Part shown: positions 12,409 to 22,055 of the stretch, one piece after another
Layout of the letters: the number at the start of each line of letters is the position of its first letter
How positions within the stretch are numbered: the stretch's first letter is position 1
Assembly: GCF_900103185.1 (NCBI RefSeq)
Contig: NZ_FNJD01000017.1
Span: forward strand, 17,406-81,405
DNA: 64,000 nt
From: Sulfitobacter litoralis
GTDB lineage: Bacteria > Pseudomonadota > Alphaproteobacteria > Rhodobacterales > Rhodobacteraceae
Direction of reading: 5' to 3'
Translations under genes and position numbers: made by a program
Notes under the pieces: generated by a model
Database searches by the model: none
Seen by the model: only the letters and a program-made list of their open reading frames with translations
What the model was told of the DNA's origin: nothing

Positions 12409-13010
12409 GGACCCTTCGCGGGGCGATCACCGGCGGGATCATCGCGCTGGCCTGCGCGGGCAGTGCTCGGGCGCAAGATGTGCAGGGTCGCGCGGCGGCG
12501 CTGGCTGCGTGGGATGATATTCACGCCGTCGTCTCGCATCCGCGCTGCACCAATTGCCACGTCGGCCCCTCTGGTCTGCCCCTGTGGGAAGGGCTGGGGT
12601 ATGGGGGGGCGCTAGGGAAAGAAGTGGTGCACGGCATGAACGTGCGTGCTGACGACAGCCGCATCGGAGCAGAATCAATGCCGTGCCGGACCTGTCACAT
12701 CAGCGCCGCGTCAGCCAACAGCGTGCCCCATGCACCGCCGAAGATTGCAGATGCGTGGCGGCTTCCCCCGATTGAGATGGCGTGGAAAGGCAAAACCAGC
12801 GCCGAGATTTGCGTGCAGCTGCTTGACCCCGACCGCAACGGTGCTTTCACGCCCGAAGAACTGTCCGATCACGTCGGCACCTCGGCTTTTGTCGCGTGGG
12901 GGTTTGACCCCGGCGCAGGGCGCGTGGCCGCCCCCGGATCAATCCCCGAGATGCAGGAGGCGCTGGCAATTTGGGTAGTAGGCGGGACACCCTGTGTCGG
13001 CGACCCGTAA
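12405..13010 (+). CDS. Exported diheme cytochrome c, partner of the molybdenum hydroxylase
   Basis: The 201-residue protein has a cleavable signal peptide (about 1-23, ending SARA) and two heme motifs, CTNCH at 48-52 and CRTCH at 94-98. A loop of EF-hand form follows at 141-152 (DPDRNGAFTPEE: Asp141, Asp143, Asn145, Glu152), which is unusual beside c-type hemes. Its start overlaps the stop of the Mo subunit (ATGA), so the three genes form one operon. It probably accepts electrons from the 2Fe-2S subunit in the periplasm and passes them to the respiratory chain. The role is inferred from context; heme attachment sites are seen directly. Confidence 0.85.
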   Translation: MRTLRGAITGGIIALACAGSARAQDVQGRAAALAAWDDIHAVVSHPRCTNCHVGPSGLPLWEGLGYGGALGKEVVHGMNVRADDSRIGAESMPCRTCHISAASANSVPHAPPKIADAWRLPPIEMAWKGKTSAEICVQLLDPDRNGAFTPEELSDHVGTSAFVAWGFDPGAGRVAAPGSIPEMQEALAIWVVGGTPCVGDP

Positions 13011-13019
13011 AATGCGCTG

Positions 13020-14534
13020 TTATGCTGTAAACAGATCCGCGTAAATCTCGCGCAGAAGGTTCTTTTGCACCTTACCCATGGTGTTGCGGGGCAGGGCGTC
13101 GACCACCACCAGCTTGCGCGGACATTTGAACCGCGCCAGTGACTGCGCGACCGTCTGCGACAGCGCATCAAGGTTCAGATCAGCACTGCCATCGGCGACC
13201 AGCACGCCGACAGGGGCCTCTCCCAGATCAGCATGCGCCACGCCAATCACCGCGCTTTCCAGAACGCCGGGTTGATCGTCCAGCACCTGCTCGACCTCTT
13301 TGGGATAGATGTTGTAGCCGCCGGATATGATCAGATCCTTGCCGCGTCCGACGATCTGCACATAGCCGTCTTCGTCAATCAGCCCCAGATCGCCGGTGAT
13401 AAAGAACCCGTCCGCGCGCAGTTCAGCGGCGGTTTTTTCGGGCATCTGCCAATAGCCTTGGAAAACATTCGGGCCGCGTACCTCAACAACGCCAATCTCT
13501 CCCTGAGGCAGGGTCTCTCCGGTTTCGGGGTCGCAAATCTTGAGCTCGACACCCGGCAACGGCGTGCCCACCGTGCCCCCGCGTCGCGGTCCGTCATAGG
13601 GGTTCGACGTGTTCATATTGGTCTCCGTCATCCCGTAGCGTTCCAGAATGCGGTGACCTGTGCGTTCTTCGAACTGCTTGTGCGTTTCCGCCAGCAGCGG
13701 CGCAGAGCCCGAAATAAACAGCCGCATATGCGCGGTCAATCCGGCGGTGAAATCATCAGAAGAGAGCAGGCGGGTGTAGAACGTCGGCACGCCCATCAGC
13801 GCGGTGGCCTGCGGCATAAAGCGGATCAACTGGTCGATATCGAGCTTGGGCAAGAACACCATCGCGCCGCCACTCAGCAGCATGATGTTGGTCGCCACAA
13901 ACAACCCGTGGGTGTGAAAAATCGGCAGCGCGTGCAGCAGCACATCAGCCTTGGTGAAGTGCCAGACATCGACAAGGGTTTCGGCGTTGCTGAGCAGGTT
14001 TTGCTGGCTCAGCATTGCCCCCTTGGACCGGCCCGTGGTGCCGGAGGTATAGAGGAACGCGGCCAGATCCTCTGCGGTGCGGTCTACGGTGTCGAATGTG
14101 TCGGGCAGTGTGGCTGCCAGATCCCGCAGCGTGCCGCGGCCGGTGGCGTCCATGGTTTCAACAGCCGCGCCAGCCGCAGCGGCGACGGGGGCCAGTGCGC
14201 TGACATCGGCAGGATCACACACCAGCAGTCGCGCACCGGAGTTTCCGACGAAGTAATCCACCTCGGGCGCGGTGTAGCCGGGGTTGAGCGGCAAAAACAC
14301 TAGCCCCGCTTGAACACAGGCCGCATAAAGCGCCAGCGCATCGGGCGATTTCCCGATCTGCACCGCCACACGGTCGCCCGCTGTCAGCCCCTTGTCAGCA
14401 AACGCATTGGCATAGCGCGCGGCAGAGCGGATGAATTGATCATGGGTGATGGTGCGCCCGTCGGGCAGGATCAGAAATGCCGTGGATTGCCCGATATGGC
14501 GACCGAATAAAGCGTCGTAAAGCGGGTTGGGCAT
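13020..14534 (-). CDS. matB: Malonyl-CoA synthase (AMP-dependent)
   Basis: An ANL-family ligase of 504 residues that activates malonate with ATP and CoA. It shows the AMP-binding P-loop YTSGTTGRSKGA near 160, GTVGTPLPGVELKI, the TGDLG motif near 386 and the C-terminal PRNTMGKVQKN with the adenylation Lys. Overall it resembles MatB proteins (RYANAFADKGLTAGDRVAVQ). There is no malonyl-CoA decarboxylase (matA) or TRAP transporter beside it, so it may supply malonyl-CoA directly. Methylmalonate is an alternative substrate. The gene is convergent with the cytochrome c gene, nine bases apart. Confidence 0.83.
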   Translation of the reverse strand: MPNPLYDALFGRHIGQSTAFLILPDGRTITHDQFIRSAARYANAFADKGLTAGDRVAVQIGKSPDALALYAACVQAGLVFLPLNPGYTAPEVDYFVGNSGARLLVCDPADVSALAPVAAAAGAAVETMDATGRGTLRDLAATLPDTFDTVDRTAEDLAAFLYTSGTTGRSKGAMLSQQNLLSNAETLVDVWHFTKADVLLHALPIFHTHGLFVATNIMLLSGGAMVFLPKLDIDQLIRFMPQATALMGVPTFYTRLLSSDDFTAGLTAHMRLFISGSAPLLAETHKQFEERTGHRILERYGMTETNMNTSNPYDGPRRGGTVGTPLPGVELKICDPETGETLPQGEIGVVEVRGPNVFQGYWQMPEKTAAELRADGFFITGDLGLIDEDGYVQIVGRGKDLIISGGYNIYPKEVEQVLDDQPGVLESAVIGVAHADLGEAPVGVLVADGSADLNLDALSQTVAQSLARFKCPRKLVVVDALPRNTMGKVQKNLLREIYADLFTA

Positions 14535-14689
14535 TGTCGTCTCCTTGTGTTCTTTCGCGTTGCCGAATTTGCGTCATTGGTCAGGCGAGGTAAAGGGCGG
14601 CGCGCGGCGCATTCTGTTCTTTCCGACATCTTGCCCTCGCAGATGGCCTTGACGACCCGTGGCGGATGACTTACCTCTCCTTTCGTAGC

Positions 14690-14763
14690 GCGGGCGTTGT
14701 GTAATGGTAAGACCTCTGCCTTCCACGCAGAAGACGCGGGTTCGATTCCCGCCGCCCGCTCCA
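14690..14763 (+). tRNA. tRNA-Gly (anticodon TCC)
   Basis: The acceptor arms GCGGGCG and CGCCCGC pair perfectly, followed by discriminator T and an encoded CCA. The anticodon stem TCTGC/GCAGA encloses the loop CTTCCAC, with TCC at 14722-14724. The T arm GCGGGTTCGATTCCCGC is canonical. It stands alone between matB and an ABC exporter gene. Confidence 0.97.
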
Positions 14764-14899
14764 CTCTTTCCTGAAATTCCTTTGATTACTCGTATTTGCG
14801 TTGGATCAATGCGCTTTTGTCGCAAGTTCGCTACGGGGGCAGCACTTGACCCCGCGCGGCGTGCGGGCGATGACACGGCAGCACTCCAAAGGATATCAC

Positions 14900-16699
14900 A
14901 TGGCACGTACCCCGACGCCCGGCCCCGGCACCGAAGAACGCGAGAAATCGCGTGAGCTGGGGGCCCTGCGCGCGCTGCTGCCGTTTCTCGCGCCGTATCG
15001 GGGGTTAATGATCGCTGCCATACTGGCGCTGGTGCTGACGGCGATGATTTCGCTGACGCTGCCCTTGGCGGTGCGCCGGGTGATCGACACCTTTGGCAGC
15101 GGCGAGGCCGAATTGCTGGACCAGTATTTTGTGGCGGCCCTGATCATCGCCGGGCTGTTGGCCGTCGGCACGGGGCTGCGCTATGCGCTTGTCACCCGCT
15201 TTGGCGAAAGGGTCGTCGCGGATATCCGCAAGGCCGTGTTCGACCGCGTCATTTCCATGAGCCCCGCGTTCTACGAGAACCTGATGACGGGCGAGGTGTT
15301 GAGCCGGATCACGACCGACACGACGTTGATTCTGTCGGTGGTCGGGTCGTCGATGTCGATCGCGCTGCGCAATATGCTGATCGTGACCGGTGGTCTGGTG
15401 CTGATGTTGTTTACCTCGGCCAAGCTGACGGCGATGGTGCTGCTGATCGTGCCCGCGGTAATTGTGCCCATTCTTGTGTTGGGGCGTCGCCTGCGCGTGC
15501 TAAGTCGCGAAAATCAGGACTGGATCGCGGCGAGCTCGGGGAATGCGTCCGAAAGCCTTGGTGCAGTGCAGACCGTACAGGCCTTTACCAACGAGGCCGC
15601 CAGTCAGGCGCAGTTCGGGCAGATGACCGAAGCGTCCTTTGATGCGGCACTGCTGCGGATCAAGACCCGTGCGCTGATGACGATTATCGTGATCTTTTTG
15701 GTCTTTGCCGGTGTGGTGGGCGTCTTGTGGATGGGCGCGCGCGATGTTCGTGCTGATCAGATGAGCGCCGGAGCGCTGGTGCAATTCGTGATCTATGCCG
15801 TCATGGTCGCAGGCGGCGTCGCCGCCCTGTCCGAGATTTGGGGCGAATTGCAGCGTGCCGCCGGCGCGACAGAGCGTCTGGTCGAACTTCTGCGCACGCA
15901 AGACACCGTGCAAGACCCTGAAATCGACATTGCCTTACCCACCCCCGTCGCAGGGCGCATCGCCTTTGAAAACGTGCATTTCACCTATCCTGCGCGCCCC
16001 GACGTTCAGGCGCTGGACGGGATCAATCTGTCGATCGACCCCGGTGAAACGGTCGCTTTTGTCGGCCCGTCGGGCGCGGGTAAAACAACGATCATCCAGT
16101 TGATCCTGCGGTTCTATGACCCCGCCTCGGGGCGGATTACCCTTGATGACGTGGACCTGCGCGACGTGTCGCGTGCGGTCTTCCGGCAGTCGGTTGCCCT
16201 TGTCCCGCAAGATCCGGTGATCTTTGCAGCCTCTGCCCGCGAAAACATCCGCTTTGGCCGCCCCGACGCCACAGACGCGGAAATCACCGCCGCCGCCGAG
16301 GCAGCCGCCGCGCACGGGTTCATCACCGCGCTACCCGACGGCTACGATAGCTACTTGGGCGAGCGTGGGGTGATGCTGTCGGGCGGGCAAAAGCAACGTA
16401 TCGCCATCGCCCGCGCCATCTTGCGCGACGCGCCGGTGCTGCTGTTGGACGAAGCGACCAGCGCTTTGGATGCCGAAAGCGAACGGGCCGTGCAGTCCGC
16501 CGTGGACCGGCTAAGCGCTGACCGCACCACCCTGATTGTCGCGCACCGTCTGGCAACCGTGAAAAAGGCCGACCGCATTGTTGTGCTGGAAGCAGGGCAG
16601 ATCGTGGATATGGGCACCCATGACGAACTGGTGACCAAAGGCGGGCTTTATGCGCGGCTGGCACGGCTACAATTTACCGACGGGCGCGGTGACGTATAA
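14900..16699 (+). CDS. ABC exporter, fused transmembrane and ATPase domains
   Basis: A 599-residue half-transporter of the MsbA/LipidA-exporter-like group. An N-terminal six-helix domain (about 30-320) precedes the ATPase with Walker A GPSGAGKTT, signature LSGGQKQR and Walker B VLLLDEAT, so all catalytic motifs are intact. ATG 14900 is preferred over 14801 because an AAAGGA ribosome site sits upstream and the residues before it do not look coding. It should work as a homodimer in the inner membrane; the exported molecule (lipid, drug or peptide) cannot be inferred. It ends 67 bp before the BON-LysM gene. Confidence 0.88.
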   Translation: MARTPTPGPGTEEREKSRELGALRALLPFLAPYRGLMIAAILALVLTAMISLTLPLAVRRVIDTFGSGEAELLDQYFVAALIIAGLLAVGTGLRYALVTRFGERVVADIRKAVFDRVISMSPAFYENLMTGEVLSRITTDTTLILSVVGSSMSIALRNMLIVTGGLVLMLFTSAKLTAMVLLIVPAVIVPILVLGRRLRVLSRENQDWIAASSGNASESLGAVQTVQAFTNEAASQAQFGQMTEASFDAALLRIKTRALMTIIVIFLVFAGVVGVLWMGARDVRADQMSAGALVQFVIYAVMVAGGVAALSEIWGELQRAAGATERLVELLRTQDTVQDPEIDIALPTPVAGRIAFENVHFTYPARPDVQALDGINLSIDPGETVAFVGPSGAGKTTIIQLILRFYDPASGRITLDDVDLRDVSRAVFRQSVALVPQDPVIFAASARENIRFGRPDATDAEITAAAEAAAAHGFITALPDGYDSYLGERGVMLSGGQKQRIAIARAILRDAPVLLLDEATSALDAESERAVQSAVDRLSADRTTLIVAHRLATVKKADRIVVLEAGQIVDMGTHDELVTKGGLYARLARLQFTDGRGDV

Positions 16700-16766
16700 A
16701 AAACCTTGTGAAATGCTTGGCGAGGTGGAAACACTCATACCCGAGTGGATCCAGAAGGAGAGCAAC

Positions 16767-17198
16767 ATGGGTTTGTGGAGTTTCGTAAAAGACGCCGGCA
16801 AGAAAGTATTTGGCGGCGGTGATGATACCGAAGTCACGGGAGCCGCGCTTCAGGACGAATTGAACGACCTCGGGCTTGATGCCGACGGGCTCGATATTTC
16901 GGTCGAGGGCGACAAGGTCAAAGTATCCGGCAAGGCTGCCAGCCAAGAAATGAAGGAAAAGGTCATTCTTGCTGTGGGGAACGTCGAAGGCGTTGCCGCT
17001 GTCGAGGAAGACATGGACGGCGGCGAGGGCGACGGCACCTTCCACACGGTTGAAAAAGGCGACACGCTTTGGGCGATCGCGGCCAAGACTTTGGGCAACG
17101 GCGCACGCTACGAAGAAATCTTTGAAGCGAATAAACCTATGCTGTCGCACCCTGATAAAATCTATCCGGGCCAGATGCTGCGCATTCCTGCCAAATAA
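16767..17198 (+). CDS. BON and LysM domain protein (Kbp/YgaU-like)
   Basis: The 143-residue protein has a BON domain (about 28-88: LQDELNDLGLDADGLDISVE, VKVSGKAASQEMKEKV) and a C-terminal LysM domain (about 93-142: HTVEKGDTLWAIAAKTLGNG to YPGQMLRIP). This domain order and length match E. coli Kbp (YgaU), a cytoplasmic potassium-binding protein of about 149 residues. There is no signal peptide, which fits a cytoplasmic role despite the LysM domain. ATG 16767 follows AGAAGGAG. A terminator at 17248 ends the unit. Confidence 0.85.
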   Translation: MGLWSFVKDAGKKVFGGGDDTEVTGAALQDELNDLGLDADGLDISVEGDKVKVSGKAASQEMKEKVILAVGNVEGVAAVEEDMDGGEGDGTFHTVEKGDTLWAIAAKTLGNGARYEEIFEANKPMLSHPDKIYPGQMLRIPAK

Positions 17199-17247
17199 TC
17201 GTACCAAACATATAACGGGGGCATTACACGCCATTTCCCCATAAATT

Positions 17248-17280
17248 AGAGCGGCAGGCTGGGTCTGCCGTTCTTTTTTT
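17248..17280 (+). terminator. Terminator after the BON-LysM gene
   Basis: The stem AGAGCGGCAG/CTGCCGTTCT, with one G-T pair, closes on GCTGGGT and runs directly into seven T. It lies about 50 bp past the stop codon. Confidence 0.88.
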
Positions 17281-17418
17281 GGCCTTCCGTTGGGTCAGTG
17301 GGCGTGAACGCAGCGTTTGGGGGCCTGCAAATGCTTGCGAAAGCTGAATTTAGCAATCATCTTTGACGACAGGGAATAACGGGATGCGGGCAAACCGCAC
17401 CACTAAGGGAGGAAAATA

Positions 17419-19296
17419 ATGTCATTTGCCGGTATAGAAGACCGTAATGCAATCGAAGCAGAGATGCCGTGGGCTGACCGCGATGTGCCTAAAACCCTAT
17501 GGGGTATGCTCAGCGAAACCGCGGGAAAGTTTCCCAGCCACGATGCCATCAGCTATCAACTGTTCTCGGGACCCAAAGATCACGCAGAAACCCTTAGCTG
17601 GTCGCAGCTGCGTGGTCAGGTGGGGCGTGCTGCCAACCTGTTCCGGTCGCTGGGTGTCGGGCCGACCGATGTGGTCGCCTATGTTCTGCCAAACTGTAAT
17701 GAAACGGTCATCACGCTTTTGGGCGGTGCCGTTGCAGGGATCGCGAACCCGATTAACCCGCTGCTAGAAGCGGAACAGATCGCGTCGATCCTGCGTGAAA
17801 CCAATGCCAAGGTCGTTGTGACCCTGCGGCCTTTCCCAAAGACGGACGTGGCTGACAAAACCGCCGAGGCGGTCAAACTGGCCCCGAATGTCACGACCGT
17901 GCTCGAAGTGGACCTGTGCCGCTATCTGACCGCACCAAAGTCGTGGATCGTGCCGCTGATCCGCCCGAAAATGACGGTGACCAATCGGGCGACCTACAAA
18001 AACTTTAACGCGGAAATTGCCAAACAACCCGCCGAGCTGACCTTTGACGATCCGCAAGAGGATCGCGTCGCGTTCTACTTCCACACCGGTGGGACGACGG
18101 GCATGCCAAAAGTGGCGCAGCATAAATATTCGGGCATGGTCTATAACGGCTGGCTGGGGCACACGCTGCTTTACACGGAAAACGACAACATCATGTGTCC
18201 GCTGCCGTTGTTCCACGTCTTTGCTTGCCACGTGATCTTGATGGCGGCGGTGAAATCCGGTGCCCATGTCGTGTTCCCGACGCCCCAAGGCTATCGCGGC
18301 GAAGGCGTCTTCGATAACTTTTGGAAGCTGGTCGAACGCTGGAAAATCACCTTTATCATCACCGTGCCTACGGCGATCTCGGCTAAGATGCAGCGGCCGA
18401 TCAATGCGGATATCTCTACAGTTAAGACCGCCTTTTCGGGCTCGGCCCCGTTGCCGCTGGAATTGTTCCGTCGCTTTGAAAAGGCCACAGGCATCACGCT
18501 GATCGAAGGCTACGGCCTGACCGAAGCGACCTGCCTTGTATCGTCGAACCCGACGGACGGCGTGCGCAAAGTGGGCAGCATCGGCATCACCTTCCCCTAT
18601 ACTGATGTGAAGATCGTCAAAAGCACCGGCGAGGGGCTGGTCGAGGCTGACGTGGACGAGATCGGCGAAATCTGTATCTCAAACCCTGGTGTCTATGCGG
18701 GCAATACCTATACCGAAGCGGACAAGAATAAAGACCTCTACTATCAGGACAAGTACCTGCGCACAGGAGATCTGGGCCGTATCGACAGCGACAAATATCT
18801 TTGGATCACGGGCCGTGCCAAAGACCTGATCATCCGTGGTGGTCATAACATCGACCCCGCCGAGATCGAAGAGGCCTTGCTGGGTCACGAAGCGGTGGCC
18901 TTTGCTGGTGCCATCGGTCAACCGGATGCCCACGCCGGAGAAGTGCCCTGCGCCTTTGTCGAACTGGTTGCCGGGGCGTCGGTCACTGAAGCAGAGCTGC
19001 TGGCGTACTGCAAAGAGCACGTGCAAGAGCGCGCGGCACAGCCTAAGCACATGACCATCATGAGCGAACTGCCCAAAACCGCTGTCGGCAAAATCTTCAA
19101 GCCTGACCTGCGCAAAAATGCCATCACCCGCGTCTATGATGAAACGCTCGAGGCTGCGGGGCTGCCTGCACGGGTTGCCTCTGTCACCGACGATAAAAAA
19201 CGCGGGCTGGTTGCACAAATCGCTATGAATGGCGCAAGCGAGGCCGATGTGGGCGCGTCGCTGAATGCCTTTACCTTCGGTTGGGAGGCCGCGTGA
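17419..19296 (+). CDS. Acyl-CoA synthetase (AMP-forming)
   Basis: A 625-residue ANL ligase. The ATP-binding motif FHTGGTTGMPKVAQH lies near 225, GYGLTEATC near 365, TGDLGRID near 455 and the C-terminal hinge with KTAVGKIFKP near 555. The start is set by GGGAGGAAA eight bases before ATG 17419. The chain is longer than short-chain ligases and resembles medium/long-chain or aryl acyl-CoA synthetases; the substrate cannot be fixed from sequence. It is monocistronic between two hairpin terminators. Confidence 0.85.
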   Translation: MSFAGIEDRNAIEAEMPWADRDVPKTLWGMLSETAGKFPSHDAISYQLFSGPKDHAETLSWSQLRGQVGRAANLFRSLGVGPTDVVAYVLPNCNETVITLLGGAVAGIANPINPLLEAEQIASILRETNAKVVVTLRPFPKTDVADKTAEAVKLAPNVTTVLEVDLCRYLTAPKSWIVPLIRPKMTVTNRATYKNFNAEIAKQPAELTFDDPQEDRVAFYFHTGGTTGMPKVAQHKYSGMVYNGWLGHTLLYTENDNIMCPLPLFHVFACHVILMAAVKSGAHVVFPTPQGYRGEGVFDNFWKLVERWKITFIITVPTAISAKMQRPINADISTVKTAFSGSAPLPLELFRRFEKATGITLIEGYGLTEATCLVSSNPTDGVRKVGSIGITFPYTDVKIVKSTGEGLVEADVDEIGEICISNPGVYAGNTYTEADKNKDLYYQDKYLRTGDLGRIDSDKYLWITGRAKDLIIRGGHNIDPAEIEEALLGHEAVAFAGAIGQPDAHAGEVPCAFVELVAGASVTEAELLAYCKEHVQERAAQPKHMTIMSELPKTAVGKIFKPDLRKNAITRVYDETLEAAGLPARVASVTDDKKRGLVAQIAMNGASEADVGASLNAFTFGWEAA

Positions 19297-19324
19297 CCTA
19301 ACGCGAGGGCGTTTACCATCGGCT

Positions 19325-19362
19325 AGCAGCGCATTTTCTATCATCGAATGTGCGCTGCTTTT
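19325..19362 (+). terminator. Terminator after the acyl-CoA synthetase
   Basis: A 9-bp perfect stem AGCAGCGCA / TGCGCTGCT with a 17-base loop ends in TTTT. It lies about 30 bp after the stop and serves the plus strand. Confidence 0.75.
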
Positions 19363-19388
19363 CAGCTATCTTACCCCGACGGGGCAGC

Positions 19389-19421
19389 ACATGGGACGTT
19401 CCTTCCAGAGGCGTCCCATGT
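19389..19421. repeat. 10-bp perfect inverted repeat in a convergent intergenic region
   Basis: The arms ACATGGGACG and CGTCCCATGT are separated by 13 bases. It sits between the 3' ends of the acyl-CoA synthetase and phosphodiesterase genes, where a second terminator or RNA-stabilising hairpin would be useful. There is no immediate T-run on either side. Confidence 0.55.
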
Positions 19422-19511
19422 CGCGTTTTAGGGGGGTGTTAGAGGCTCGAGCGTGCTGCTCGCACGGCGGCACTGTTCATTGATTTTCTCGGTGCTGCTA
19501 AAGTGCGAGGG

Positions 19512-20348
19512 CTACTTCAGGAAAGACTTCGCCTGCATCGTGTCGGCGATAGGCGCGCCCAAGCGGCCAAGGATTGTCGGCGCAAGCTGTAGCTGGTCGA
19601 TCACGGTGTCCTCTGACGGGCCCTCGGCATCACCAAAGTAATACAGCGCGGTTTCCTGCTGCAATGCGCCGCGTCCGCCGTGGTGCCCGCGTTCGTCTTG
19701 CCCGTGATCGGCCGTAACGATGACTTCGTACCCCATCGCACGCCATTTGGGGATGAAAGGGGCCAACATCTCGTCCATCACGGCGCAAGCGTGGTCCATT
19801 TCCTGACAATCGTGAAAGAACCGGTGCCCCATGCTGTCCAGCGTGCAGGTGTGCAGCATCCCGTAGTCCAGCCCGAACCGCAGCGCCAGATTGGTGAGAG
19901 AGCCGAACAGGTCTACATCCGAGGGCGTCATCTGGTTCACCAGCCCATAGCCGGTCATCGTATGAAACCGCCCGTGGTTGATCGTATCGCTATCGGGTTC
20001 GTCATATTCAATATCGCGCACATAGTCGAATGGATGGCGGTTGAAAAATTGCGACCAGAAGGAATGGGCGACAGCGCCCGTCACGCCGCCCGCAGCGCGG
20101 GTCTGGGCAAAGACGTCCTTGTGCTTAAGCCGGAACACATTGCCATTGCCGGTACAGCCATGTTCGGCCGGTGCCACGCCCGTATGGATCGACGCATAGC
20201 ACGCGGCAGAGATCGACGGCAGCACTGCACGCTGGGTCCAAACCCGCGCGTCGCCGCTGTCGACCCAACCTTCAAGATTGCCGAACAAGCGGCGGAAATT
20301 GCGGTAGGGGACACCGTCGAGGATGATCAAAAGCAGCTTGTTCTTCAT
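19512..20348 (-). CDS. Alkaline phosphatase superfamily phosphodiesterase/nucleotide pyrophosphatase
   Basis: The 278-residue protein begins LLLIILDGVPYRNF, where Asp supplies a metal ligand. It has the nucleophile region RAVLPSISAACYASIHTG near 40-57 and the metal site TADHGQDERGHHGG near 214-227, all typical of type I phosphodiesterases. It lacks a signal peptide and is therefore cytosolic. It closes a peptide-type ABC importer operon, 69 bp after the ATPase gene, suggesting that the imported compound carries a phosphoester or that the enzyme has an independent role. The substrate is unknown. Confidence 0.78.
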   Translation of the reverse strand: MKNKLLLIILDGVPYRNFRRLFGNLEGWVDSGDARVWTQRAVLPSISAACYASIHTGVAPAEHGCTGNGNVFRLKHKDVFAQTRAAGGVTGAVAHSFWSQFFNRHPFDYVRDIEYDEPDSDTINHGRFHTMTGYGLVNQMTPSDVDLFGSLTNLALRFGLDYGMLHTCTLDSMGHRFFHDCQEMDHACAVMDEMLAPFIPKWRAMGYEVIVTADHGQDERGHHGGRGALQQETALYYFGDAEGPSEDTVIDQLQLAPTILGRLGAPIADTMQAKSFLK

Positions 20349-20417
20349 GTGGGCTTCCCTTTGGCCGGCGACGGATATTGCATTTGTCCGATATGAACCC
20401 CTGCAATATCCACAGCT

Positions 20418-22055
20418 CTAATGGCCAGCGCTTTCCATTTTGCGATGTGCGATGGTTTCTTCCAGCCAGCCGATCTTCATCTCAGGGACCGAGCTGAGCA
20501 GCAGGTCGGTATAATCGTCAAAGGGCGGTGACAACACCTGACTTTTGGTGCCATAGCGCACGACTTCGCCCTGATACATCACCGCGATGCTGTCGGCGAT
20601 GGCCTTTACCGTGGCCAGATCGTGGGTGATGAACAGATAGGCCACATCCTCGATTTTTTGGAGGTTCAGCAGCAGCTTGAGGATACCGTCGGCCACCAGC
20701 GGGTCAAGCGCACTTGTGACCTCGTCGCAGATGATCAGCTTGGGTTTGGCGGCCAGCGCACGGGCGATGCAGACACGTTGTTTTTGTCCGCCCGAAAGTT
20801 CGGCTGCATAGCGGTCATGAAACCCGTCGCCGAGCTCGATCTCGTCCAGCAATTCCTGAATACGCTTCTGTTTGGCTTTGCCTTTCAGCCCGAAATAAAA
20901 CTCAAGCGGGCGGCCGATGATGGTGCCCACGGTCTGACGCGGGTTCATCGCGGTATCGGCCATCTGATAGATCATCTGCATTTCGCGCAGGTCTTCGATG
21001 GGGCGTTGGGCCAGCGCGGGGGCTAATTCGCGTCCGTCAAAGGTGATGGTCCCGTCGCTTGGTGGCAGCAGGCCGGTAATGACGCGGGCCAATGTCGATT
21101 TACCCGAACCGGATTCACCCACCACAGCCAGTGTCTGACCCGGATGGACGTCGACATTGATCTTCTTGAGGACGTCAAAGTCCGTGCCGGCATAGCGCGC
21201 GGTTACGTTTTCCACGCGCAGGACAGGGGTGTCGGTCGGGGTTTTCTCTTCGTGACGGATCGACCGGACCGATACCAGCGCCTTGGTGTAGTCCTCCTGC
21301 GGGTCGTTAATGATCTGATCGACGGTGCCGTATTCGACCATATCGCCCTGTTGTAGGACCATGATGTGATCGCTGACCTGCGCCACAACCGCGAGGTCAT
21401 GGGTGATATAAAGCGCGGCAACGCCGGTCGCCGCAATGGCTTCCTTGATGGCGGCCAGAACGTCGATTTGCGTCGTCACATCCAGCGCGGTCGTGGGCTC
21501 GTCAAAGACCACCAGATCGGGCTGGGGACACAGCGCCAGCGCCGTCATGCAGCGCTGCAACTGCCCACCCGACACCTGATGCGGATAGCGGTTGCCGATG
21601 GTTTCGGGGTCGGGCAGGCCAAGCTTGCGGAACAGATCAACCGCGCGTTCCTCGGCTTCGGCCTTGCTAAACTTGTTCTGGTAGATCGCGGCTTCGGTCA
21701 CTTGCTCCATGATCTTTTTCGCAGGGTTGAAAGACGCTGCCGCGGATTGCGAGACATATGTCACCTCAGCACCGCGCAGACGCCGCACAGCGCGCAAACG
21801 TTCCTTGAGGATATCGCGCCCGTTGACCCAGACCTCGCCGCCGGTGATCTCTACCCCGCCGCGGCCATAGGCCATTGCGGCCAGCCCGATGGTGGACTTG
21901 CCCGCACCGGATTCCCCGATCAGCCCCAATACCTTGCCAGGTTGCAGATCAAAATCGACGCCATGCACGATCTTGATATCAATAGGCTTTTCGCCGGGCG
22001 GATAGGCCGTCGCGCCGATTTTCAGGCCGCGTACTTTGAGAAGTGGCTCGGTCAT
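20418..22055 (-). CDS. Peptide-type ABC transporter, fused double ATPase
   Basis: A DppD-DppF-like fusion of 545 residues with two complete ATPase modules. The first has GESGAGKST and SGGQLQR; the second has GESGSGKST and LSGGQKQR. Both have Walker B motifs (LVVFDEPTTALD and LIICDEVTSALD) and so look active. The start at 22055 overlaps the permease stop (ATGA), which is preferred over the ATG at 22124 lying inside the permease gene. Together with the two permeases and the Tat-exported binding protein it forms a complete importer of the oligopeptide/opine/nickel class. Confidence 0.93.
   Translation of the reverse strand: MTEPLLKVRGLKIGATAYPPGEKPIDIKIVHGVDFDLQPGKVLGLIGESGAGKSTIGLAAMAYGRGGVEITGGEVWVNGRDILKERLRAVRRLRGAEVTYVSQSAAASFNPAKKIMEQVTEAAIYQNKFSKAEAEERAVDLFRKLGLPDPETIGNRYPHQVSGGQLQRCMTALALCPQPDLVVFDEPTTALDVTTQIDVLAAIKEAIAATGVAALYITHDLAVVAQVSDHIMVLQQGDMVEYGTVDQIINDPQEDYTKALVSVRSIRHEEKTPTDTPVLRVENVTARYAGTDFDVLKKINVDVHPGQTLAVVGESGSGKSTLARVITGLLPPSDGTITFDGRELAPALAQRPIEDLREMQMIYQMADTAMNPRQTVGTIIGRPLEFYFGLKGKAKQKRIQELLDEIELGDGFHDRYAAELSGGQKQRVCIARALAAKPKLIICDEVTSALDPLVADGILKLLLNLQKIEDVAYLFITHDLATVKAIADSIAVMYQGEVVRYGTKSQVLSPPFDDYTDLLLSSVPEMKIGWLEETIAHRKMESAGH

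Noticed and set aside
13233..14303. A 356-codon plus-strand frame inside matB
   Set aside because: The complementary strand encodes a complete AMP-binding enzyme; the shadow has no recognisable motifs.
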